A stretch of DNA of 39,697 bases, taken from contig CACFAY010000010.1 of NCBI GenBank assembly GCA_902564345.1, positions 1-39,697 on the forward strand, written 5' to 3'. Source of the DNA: an uncultured SAR324 cluster bacterium. GTDB taxonomy: Bacteria; SAR324; NAC60-12. The notes under the pieces were generated by a model. That model was not told the DNA's origin, made no database searches, and was given only the letters and a program-made list of their open reading frames with translations. Shown piece after piece: positions 33,913-39,697 of this stretch. A program made the translations under genes and the position numbers. Each line of letters begins with the position of its first letter. Positions within the stretch are counted from its first letter, which is position 1.

Positions 33913-34968
33913 ATGAAACGAATATCCTATTGGCTCTTGCTGTTATTTAGTATTATATTAGTGCTCTCCTCATGCTCAGAAATTGAGGAAGATGCAACTG
34001 ATAACTCCACCACTACCACTACCACTACTTCTCACGATTCTACAGATAATTCCAGCAGCAGTACTGATAATTCCTCCGGATTATTTATTGCGGTTGGAGC
34101 CTCAGGTACATTACTAACTTCATCAGATGGGACAACATGGACTTCGCAAACTACCGTAACATCAAACAACCTAAGATCAGTCGCCTATGACGGAAGTAGT
34201 ACATTAGTGGCAGTGGGTTATTCTGGTACAATTATAACTTCTTCTGACGGAACAACATGGACTTCTAGGACTTCTGGAACTACCAATGATATTAATAATG
34301 TTTCATATGATTCTTCATCTGGAACCTTCGCTGCCGTAGGTGACAATGGAACTCTTCTAACCTCATCGGATGGGTCAACTTGGACTGATAAAACTTCTGG
34401 TTGTGGAATGATAGAAAATATTTGGGATATTGATTTATCTAATTCTAGTATCGGAGTAGCAGTAGGAGATAATGGTTCTATTTACACATCTGCAGACAAT
34501 GGAGACTCCTGCACAACCAGGACTTCAGGAAAAACAGTAGAATTCAATGAACTATACTATGGTAATAGTACTTTTGTAGCGCTTGGTGACAATGGTACCA
34601 TATTATCATCAACAGATGGAATAACTTGGACTGCTCGAACCTCTGGTACTACAGATAGTCTATATTCAGGTACCTACGGAAACAGTAATTATGTAGCAGT
34701 TGGTGCGTGGGGAAATCTTCTAACAGCTTCTGATGCAACTTCCACTTGGACTTCTAACAGAACCTACACACAAGATGCAACCTCTACAACCAGTGTTAAT
34801 ACTCATTTATACGGAATTGCATATGGTAATAGTATATGGGTAATGGTTGGACAAAATGGTAACATTTATAATACAAGTGATGGAACTATTTCAACTTCAA
34901 TGGTCGTTACTTCAAGGACTTCTGGAACAACAGAAAATTTAAGGAGAGTGTTCTACATAGATTTATAA
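33913..34968 (+). CDS. Asp-box (BNR-like) beta-propeller lipoprotein
   Basis: A 351-residue protein with a signal peptide ending LSSC at Cys21, a Thr/Ser/Asp linker containing a Thr run (codons ACC/ACT repeated), then seven Asp-box-like units: SSDGTTWTSQ, SSDGTTWTSR, SSDGSTWTDK, SADNGDSCTTR, STDGITWTAR, ASDATSTWTS, TSDGTISTS. Seven blades of about 40 residues would close a propeller, similar in form to Ycf48/HCF136-like and sialidase-fold proteins. No catalytic residues for glycosidase activity can be picked. A cell-surface binding role is inferred from the lipobox. It is paralogous to the frameshifted gene upstream. Confidence 0.75.
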   Translation: MKRISYWLLLLFSIILVLSSCSEIEEDATDNSTTTTTTTSHDSTDNSSSSTDNSSGLFIAVGASGTLLTSSDGTTWTSQTTVTSNNLRSVAYDGSSTLVAVGYSGTIITSSDGTTWTSRTSGTTNDINNVSYDSSSGTFAAVGDNGTLLTSSDGSTWTDKTSGCGMIENIWDIDLSNSSIGVAVGDNGSIYTSADNGDSCTTRTSGKTVEFNELYYGNSTFVALGDNGTILSSTDGITWTARTSGTTDSLYSGTYGNSNYVAVGAWGNLLTASDATSTWTSNRTYTQDATSTTSVNTHLYGIAYGNSIWVMVGQNGNIYNTSDGTISTSMVVTSRTSGTTENLRRVFYIDL

Positions 34969-34971
34969 TTC

Positions 34972-35136
34972 TGATTAAAAAAATCTAAAAACTCCCCATT
35001 AATTTTTTTGATTTATTCTAGGAATGTCATTTAACTGTTGGTACTGGACCAATCAGAGGGATACCCAGAGGTAGATTCCTCCCAAATCACAGTTTCGCCG
35101 TAACCCGAAGTGTTGTCAGTATACACAAGTCCGTAA
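34972..35136 (-). pseudogene. 165-bp fragment: duplicated 3' end of Ser-rich lipoprotein gene
   Basis: Second copy of 30703-30868, same orientation. On the minus strand it encodes a piece ending WEESTSGYPSDWSS and then stops early (TAA in place of the normal seven last codons). It has no start. After its end comes AGACTTCTGGAACAACA, a scrap also found in the Asp-box gene at 34917-34932, so the junction is mosaic. Confidence 0.85.
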
Positions 35137-35434
35137 AAAGACTTCTGGAACAACACTCCCTTTATATGGGTTAATCCATACAGAATAATTCTAATAAAAA
35201 CCAACCCTATATCATCCCCTGTAAGTAACTCCCACTTAATTCTTAACAGTCAGACAATCAACACAAAAATTATTCACGATTGGACATCCGTCTATTCGTG
35301 TGCGGATTTCTTGCTCTATAAGGATTCTCTTAAATCTTCTGGAATTTGAATTCTTAGAAACTTCATTTTTGGTGATTATAATCCATATTGACGGGAAATA
35401 TAGGATTACTTACTCCGGCAAATGTATATTATAA
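35137..35434. other. Mosaic non-coding stretch
   Basis: About 300 bp. It holds the Asp-box scrap at its left end and a 55-codon open stretch on the minus strand without a start codon (includes GCPIVNNFCVDC). Neither is assignable. Confidence 0.35.
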
Positions 35435-35872
35435 CTAGGATGATTTGGAATGCGATTGTGCGATTCTAATCAATCGTTTCAAAACTGAAGTTGCTACATG
35501 AGATAATTGAATATTTTTTATTTTTTCCAAATTATGAAAATCATTACCAACGATAATTAGACCTAACATGCCCATGTTTCTATGCGGAGTACAACCGTAT
35601 AAATAAACTCCAGGAACTTTAAAAATGACTGAGTGAAACTTGTCTATTTCCGATTTTGTTGGGAGAGAGTTTATTTTGGGACCTGCAAGAAACTCCACAT
35701 TATGGCCCTCGTTTTTCGGCAACCATTCTATAGTGTCTCCAATATCGATATGCGCAACTTCAATGCTATATGAGTCATCTTCTGTAAACTTAATTTTAAT
35801 AGTTTCTGCTGGAGAAACTTTTGAAATTATTAAAAATATAACAATAGAAAATAATGTTGGTAAGATGCGCAT
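35435..35872 (-). CDS. Pseudoazurin-like cupredoxin
   Basis: A 145-residue protein with a signal peptide (MRILPTLFSIVIFLIISKVSPA) and a blue-copper fold. The ligands are visible: His in EGHNVEF, then Cys, His and Met in YLYGCTPHRNMGMLG, the pseudoazurin pattern. IKIKFTEDDSYSIEVAHIDIGDTIEWLP forms the first strands, and a C-terminal helical pair (QLSHVATSVLKRLIRIAQ) is as in pseudoazurins. Such proteins carry electrons in the periplasm, often to nitrite or nitrous-oxide reductase, but no reductase is in the window, so the partner is unknown. It is surrounded by gene fragments. Confidence 0.85.
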   Translation of the reverse strand: MRILPTLFSIVIFLIISKVSPAETIKIKFTEDDSYSIEVAHIDIGDTIEWLPKNEGHNVEFLAGPKINSLPTKSEIDKFHSVIFKVPGVYLYGCTPHRNMGMLGLIIVGNDFHNLEKIKNIQLSHVATSVLKRLIRIAQSHSKSS

Positions 35873-35930
35873 GTTTTAGGACTATGAAGTTAGAAGTTAA
35901 CCCTTAAAAATAATTGATTTACCGTCTGAA

Positions 35931-36050
35931 TTAGAAGTGCCAACCAAATTTATATCCTATTCCTCCTGTTGCAGATCCTACATTTGCTGTAGTCTCGTCA
36001 GATGTTTTGATAGCTTTTGATCTTAGCAATATATAAGAAATACTTCTCAT
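35931..36050 (-). pseudogene. Outer-membrane protein C-terminal fragment
   Basis: A short frame (39 residues) whose end, ATGGIGYKFGWHF, looks like the last strand of a beta-barrel with terminal Phe. No signal peptide or body of the protein is present; an in-frame ATG at 36050 is probably internal. Taken as the 3' remnant of a lost gene. Confidence 0.45.
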
Positions 36051-36594
36051 ATATATACATAAACCATCTCAAATCATGCTGTTAAACTTCAGATACACGA
36101 TGATAGATCAGTCGCGTTGTATATAGGCCAATTCTAAAAGAATACTATAAATCATTTAAACATTTGATTGAACAAACCTGTCCAAGTAAAGGAAAAGTTA
36201 ATCAAAAATTACCTAAAACATCCAGTTATTTGCTGCCTATTTCAAGGGATGATGTAAAAGATGAAGATCAAACCTTATTATTTAGATTATGTTTGAACCT
36301 GACTCAAACACTTTTTTGTGATAAGGTCTATTGAAACTTTAAAGTTTTATATCTCGTTTCAGTATGTCGCAGGTAGAAAAAATTAATTTTTTACAGAAAT
36401 ATTATTATGTTTAGTAAGAAAAAAATAGGGTTACTTATAATATCAATTATAATGAATTTAATAAAAAATATAATATTATCTCAAATAAAATTAGCGCAAT
36501 TTATTTTAGATACCCTAATTAGATTTGGATATGCTCATGCATCAAACATTATGCTTGGACATTTCAGTGCGTATCTAGCAAATTATACAAATAA
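36051..36594. other. Fragment-rich stretch before the phnE remnant
   Basis: A startless open frame near 36125-36333 on the plus strand (contains LIEQTCPSKGKVNQK) and a 73-codon frame at 36407-36628 that overlaps the phnE remnant in another frame. I cannot assign either. It likely contains degraded sequence of an older gene. Confidence 0.35.
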
Positions 36595-37188
36595 TATGTC
36601 GTTGAAACAATACAAATGGCTTATCTAGCTACATTATTCGGACTTCTTATGACATTACCTCTTGGCTGGTTTGGATCCTACAACCTTACACCATCCAGAC
36701 GTTTCATTTTTCCAATTGCCCGACTTATAACCATGGGTTTTCGTGCTGTACATGAGATGATCTGGGCAATAATTTTTGTGTCCATTCTTGGCTTCGGTAT
36801 GTTACCAGGTGTAATCGCACTGACATTTTTTTGCACTGGTTTTGCGAGCAAACTTTTGGCTGAAGAAATAGAAGTTATAGATATGGGTCAAGTTGAAGCC
36901 ATTCGATCCACTGGAGCAAACCTTTTTCAAGTTATGGTTTATGGTGTATTCCCTCAGATTCGAGTAGCATTTACAGGAATTGCGATATATACCTGGGATG
37001 TTGCATTCCGTGCAGCAACAGTAGTGGGTTTCTTTGGTGCTGGGGGGATGGGATGGTACTTAAAACGGAATGTCCTTCAAATTGAAACAGAAAGAGTTGC
37101 TGCTATATTATTTTCAATAATAATTTTAGTACTAATTTCGGAAATTATTTCTGCAATGACGAGGAGCCGTGTGATGAAAATGAAATAA
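36595..37188 (+). pseudogene. phnE: Phosphonate ABC transporter permease PhnE, 5'-truncated
   Basis: The frame is open from just after a TAA at 36592-36594 and carries the C-terminal two thirds of a PhnE-type permease: VVETIQMAYLATLFGLLMTL, RAVHEMIWAIIFVSILGFGMLPGV, IDMGQVEAIRSTGA (EAA loop contacting the ATPase), FTGIAIYTWDVAFRAATVVGFFGAGGMGWYL. The usual first transmembrane part and start are missing. The ATG at 36616 would give 190 residues, but a permease without its first helix is unlikely to work. No phnC or phnD is near. Confidence 0.8.
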
Positions 37189-37260
37189 GCAATAACTATT
37201 AATTAGCATAGAAAATAATCTCTAAGATAGTATTTAATTAAATAGGATTTAATATAACTG

Positions 37261-37374
37261 ACTAAAAAACCTGTAGTTTTAGTTTGTATCGATGAAGGCA
37301 ACCCAGAATATATAAATAAAGTTTTTGAGGATTGCATTATTCCAAACATCAAAGCTTTCAAAAAAGGTTCTTAA
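37261..37374 (+). pseudogene. phnA: Phosphonoacetate hydrolase N-terminal fragment
   Basis: TKKPVVLVCIDEGNPEYINK and then IIPNIKAFKKGS, ending at TAA. This resembles the first 35-40 residues of phosphonoacetate hydrolase and related alkaline-phosphatase-superfamily enzymes, including the metal-ligand Asp in VLVCID. The codon where ATG would stand is CTG. It lies 72 bp after the phnE remnant, consistent with one former phosphonate-use operon. Confidence 0.6.
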
Positions 37375-37396
37375 AGTATTCTCAAAAAAATAATTT

Positions 37397-38266
37397 GTGT
37401 CCTTACCCGTTCTTTTCCTAGTAATATTTTCAGCTTTATTGCATCCAGTTAGAGTATTTCTCATAAAGGGCGACAATACCCCAGAGGGATTAACTCTTTC
37501 AGTAGTTATTATTTTTGGATTCATGTCATTTTTTCAAATTATTTTAATGGGTATTAACCCTTGGAAAGTATTTGAAATATGGCCTCTGATTGTAATTTCA
37601 AGCGTGGGATTATTGCTTCATTTTTGGTGCATTGTAAAATCTTTGCGTGTTGGAGATTTCTCAGTTAATTATCCTATCATTCGTTCTTCACCTATGTTTG
37701 TAGTTATAGCTGGTTATATATTCTTAAATCATCATTATTCATTAGAAATTTTGTTGGGGATAGCAATTGTAATTATTAGCGCATTCATGATTCAGTATAC
37801 GCCAGGAGGAAAGTATTTTAGCAAACCTTCTTCTATATTACTTGCTATTTTAGCAATGTGTTTTCATGGAATTATAACTTTGGCAGATGCAGAAGCAATG
37901 AAATACGTAGAGCCAGCGGCATTTTTATTTATTCAATATCTCTTTGTCACTCCAGCTATGGCAATAATTTTTATTTTGACGCGACCTTCAGGTAAAAATA
38001 TTTACGAATATTTATTCTTAGGATGGCAAAAAAAACCATTACGATTCTTTTTAGCAGGGTTTACTGCTTATATTTCTTATTTATTGATACTTTATTCCTT
38101 TAGGATGGGGGCAAATGTTGCTGCAGTGAGTTCTATTAGGCAGATATCCATCCCATTCTCAGTTCTAATAGGAGGGTTTTATTTAATGGAAAAACAAATG
38201 AATTACCGTTTATTCTGGTCTATTCTTTTAACATTAGGCGTAATTATAATTATATTATCGTCTTAA
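37397..38266 (+). CDS. EamA/DMT-type transporter
   Basis: A 289-residue protein with about ten predicted helices in two repeats. The start is GTG at 37397 (MSLPVLFLVIFSALLHPVRV), right after an in-frame stop, with no good ribosome binding site. GDFSVNYPIIRSSPMFVVIAG ends the first half and GANVAAVSSIRQISIPFSVLIGG the second, a pattern of EamA proteins. Substrate unknown; exporters of amino acids or metabolites are common. It appears intact among remnants. Confidence 0.8.
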   Translation: MSLPVLFLVIFSALLHPVRVFLIKGDNTPEGLTLSVVIIFGFMSFFQIILMGINPWKVFEIWPLIVISSVGLLLHFWCIVKSLRVGDFSVNYPIIRSSPMFVVIAGYIFLNHHYSLEILLGIAIVIISAFMIQYTPGGKYFSKPSSILLAILAMCFHGIITLADAEAMKYVEPAAFLFIQYLFVTPAMAIIFILTRPSGKNIYEYLFLGWQKKPLRFFLAGFTAYISYLLILYSFRMGANVAAVSSIRQISIPFSVLIGGFYLMEKQMNYRLFWSILLTLGVIIIILSS

Positions 38267-38308
38267 TCTAATAACTAAATTGGTAAATATTATATTAAGT
38301 TGCTCAAT

Positions 38309-38323
38309 CCCTCGTCTCCACCA
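38309..38323 (+). other. att-like site, left end of right element
   Basis: CCCTCGTCTCCACCA; reads as T-stem 3' strand, acceptor CGTCTCC, discriminator A and CCA. Direct repeat of 39301-39315, and one mismatch to the complement of 32381-32395. Confidence 0.65.
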
Positions 38324-38497
38324 CTTTACCTTGTAACTACCTGTAATCATTCAAATAAAATAGTTGTGGGTGGGTGTGTCTCCACCCTTCCCTGTCTGAA
38401 GGTTCATTTTAATCACACTTTGTTGGTGAGATTTCGTGACTAGGATATCCAAATATCCAACAAATAGTGATTTTTGTGATGGAAATTGAATCCAATT

Positions 38498-38656
38498 ATG
38501 AGTTTGTTAATCGTACCCAAATCTGGTAATGCTTACTACTTCAGAAGAAAGATACCAACAGACTTGATTGAAAATTTTGGAGGAGTAAAAGAGTTTAGAA
38601 TTTCCCTCAAGTGTGCGATCAAATCACGTTCAATTAGAACCAGTAAAATATTTTAA
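38498..38656 (+). pseudogene. Tyrosine integrase N-terminal stub (right)
   Basis: A 52-residue frame that begins MSLLIVPKSGNAYYFRRKIP and continues DLIENFGGVKEFRISLKCAI to a TAA. It matches the left stub and the N-terminal arm-binding domain of integrases. It ends where the core-binding domain should begin. As both copies keep this part, it may persist as a DNA-binding protein rather than by chance. Confidence 0.65.
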
Positions 38657-38688
38657 AATGGATTCTTTCAGATAATTATCTACAGCTT

Positions 38689-38994
38689 ATGAAAAATAAA
38701 TCTGAACAACAACTGGAGGAGTTAAGAGCAAGAAGTAGAGAAAGATACCGAAACATGACTCCGCAACAAAGGCAGAAAAAAAATGAATATGGAAAAAGAT
38801 ATCGTCAAAAGAAGAAATTAAATAAAGAAGTTACAGAATTACTTCAATCAGTTGATAATGGTGGAACACCTTCTGTTATTACCAATAATTTGAGGAGAAT
38901 ATCTAATTTTTTAGATGTAGAAATATCCAAATCTGACAAACCAATAGATGTTATAAACAATATTAGATTGGAAAAAGGGAAAAGAGATGCATAA
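38689..38994 (+). CDS. Basic 101-residue protein, element cargo
   Basis: MKNKSEQQLEELRARSRERY, then NMTPQQRQKKNEYGKRYRQKKK, a highly basic helical segment (about residues 12-45), then a more ordinary half (SVITNNLRRISNFLDVEISK). No signal peptide. A DNA- or RNA-binding role is suggested by the Arg/Lys helix. I do not recognise the family. It occupies the slot that holds a 45-residue membrane frame in the left element. Confidence 0.55.
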   Translation: MKNKSEQQLEELRARSRERYRNMTPQQRQKKNEYGKRYRQKKKLNKEVTELLQSVDNGGTPSVITNNLRRISNFLDVEISKSDKPIDVINNIRLEKGKRDA

Positions 38995-39014
38995 GTTTTA
39001 CAGCTCCTTGGAAA

Positions 39015-39095
39015 ATGAAGAATAAAAAAACAATCATCATCGTAATTGGATTTTTGGTTATAATGGAATTAATTCTGTTTTATTACATTCTGTAA
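39015..39095 (+). CDS. 26-residue single-helix membrane microprotein (copy 2)
   Basis: MKNKKTIIIVIG..., then hydrophobic residues to YYIL. Same length as the copy at 31820-31900, with four silent and six conservative codon differences and no stop or gap. GGAAA sits directly before the ATG, closer than is ideal. It follows the 101-residue gene by 20 bp. Confidence 0.6.
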   Translation: MKNKKTIIIVIGFLVIMELILFYYIL

Positions 39096-39300
39096 TCTCT
39101 TGGATATTTGGATATTTGACCTAACCTGCTAATAATACGCAGGAAATTACTTTTTATACTTGCACATTTACCTCACATTAATCACACTTTTCCCTGAGAT
39201 ACGAAGTCTGACCTTCATGGACAGAACGACTTTTTATCAAATGATTACAGTTAGATATAGTGCGAGTAAGGGGTGCGACATGAGTAAGGGTGTTCGTCCC

Positions 39301-39315
39301 CCCTCGTCTCCACCA
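39301..39315 (+). other. att-like site, right end of right element
   Basis: Second perfect copy of CCCTCGTCTCCACCA, preceded by GTTCGTCCC. Together with 38309-38323 it forms the element's direct repeats. Confidence 0.65.
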
Positions 39316-39433
39316 TTCCCTATTATCATCTATAATATACTGATATAAATTGATTAATTTTAGTGTTACAATGTCCCAATGTCTCAAATGTAAAGGTTTA
39401 GAAGTAGTTATCTTTTCAATTTGAAATCAACTT

Positions 39434-39625
39434 TTGAATTCAAAATATCATTCAATAATTCTCCTCATAATTGCAACATCTGGGATTAGTTTTGGAGGAT
39501 TAATAATAAGAAATTTAGACTCATCAGATGCTTGGCAAGTTACTTTTTACCTTGGCTCAGGTTTTGTAATAACTTTTATATTTATTCTAATTTATAGATA
39601 TAAAAAAATTTTATTAAATCAATAA
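39434..39625 (+). pseudogene. EamA/DMT transporter N-terminal fragment
   Basis: A 63-residue frame from TTG: two hydrophobic helices with SGISFGGLIIRNLDSSDAWQ and VTFYLGSGFVITFIF, the typical first two helices of a DMT permease, then a stop after RYKKILLNQ. Beyond the stop, other frames continue with a similar look (GIFLMLKEFSLGP) past a TGA. It is therefore a broken gene unless the window edge hides a correction. Not the same subfamily as 37397-38266. Confidence 0.55.
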
Positions 39626-39697
39626 TCAATAATTCTTATTATGGATTGATATGAGGAATATTTCTAATGCTAAAAGAATTTTCCTTAGGACCTATTT

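Larger units (their letters stand above)
38309..39315 (+). mobile_element. Right miniature integrase-derived element
   Basis: Bounded by perfect 15-bp direct repeats CCCTCGTCTCCACCA (38309-38323 and 39301-39315), each preceded by TTCRA-type bases (CTCAATCCC; GTTCGTCCC) like the 3' end of a tRNA or tmRNA with CCA. Between them in order: an arm with CTGTAATCAT and GGATATCCAAATATCC, integrase stub, 101-residue frame, 26-residue microprotein, and a second arm with inverted motifs TTGGATATTTGGATAT and ATGATTACAGTTAG. No recombinase catalytic domain is present, so it should depend on an enzyme in trans. Confidence 0.7.

Noticed and set aside
36407-36628. 73-residue plus-strand frame before phnE
   Set aside because: It overlaps the phnE remnant in a different frame and has no family resemblance; very AT-rich chance frame or decayed sequence.
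1-39697. CRISPR array, rRNA operon or complete tRNA
   Set aside because: No regularly spaced short repeats with unique spacers, no rRNA core sequence and no full cloverleaf were seen; only 3'-end-like att fragments occur.

Overview
The window is AT-rich DNA from a Gram-negative bacterium. It encodes outer-membrane and lipobox proteins, lipid-A/LPS-type sugar transfer, a four-histidine cytochrome b succinate dehydrogenase and bacterial ribosomal operons. The flavour (low GC, a short cyanobacterial-type glucose-6-phosphate isomerase, a 600-residue DmdC-like acyl-CoA dehydrogenase, a pseudoazurin, phosphonate-gene remnants) suggests a marine proteobacterial-type lineage, perhaps SAR324/deltaproteobacteria-like. 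That placement is an inference; no rRNA gene is present to test it.

Core part, about 1-30.3 kb, nearly all on the minus strand. In the direction of transcription: (i) sdhC-sdhA-sdhB, a GT9 glycosyltransferase and pgi, then a beta-barrel protein, a FecR-domain protein with a glycine-rich tail, and a lipoprotein cut by the window edge; (ii) ffh-rpsP-rimM-trmD-rplS-rnhB, then rpsT; (iii) a small basic unknown protein divergent from ispH, which overlaps an ITPase gene tail-to-tail; (iv) rpsB-tsf-pyrH-frr-mraY-fabG-acpP-fabF-acyl-CoA dehydrogenase, a translation/envelope/fatty-acid supercluster. rpsB has a long Lys-rich tail and a structured leader. Then come a DUF1611 gene, moaB, nth, a promoter followed by a foldable RNA-sized segment, and a thiamine pyrophosphokinase gene.

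Accessory part, about 30.3 kb to the right edge. It is lower in coding density and full of duplications and gene fragments: a Ser-rich lipoprotein and a 165-bp second copy of its 3' end 4 kb away; two tandem paralogous lipoproteins with Asp-box (BNR-like) repeats, the first frameshifted, both preceded by a related leader that carries an inverted repeat whose two arms have changed together; a pseudoazurin; remnants of an outer-membrane protein, of phosphonate permease PhnE and of phosphonoacetate hydrolase PhnA; and DMT-type permeases, one whole and one broken.

The most unusual structure is a pair of related elements of about 0.8-1.0 kb, at 31.6-32.4 kb and 38.3-39.3 kb, in opposite orientation. 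Each carries a tRNA/tmRNA 3'-end-like site (CCCTCGTCTCCACCA or one mismatch), symmetric repeat arms, only the first 40-50 codons of a tyrosine integrase (arm-binding domain), variable small cargo, and a conserved 26-residue single-helix membrane microprotein whose two copies differ only by synonymous or conservative codon changes. They look like miniature, non-autonomous integrative elements descended from an integrase island, and they bracket 6 kb of surface-protein and transporter cargo.
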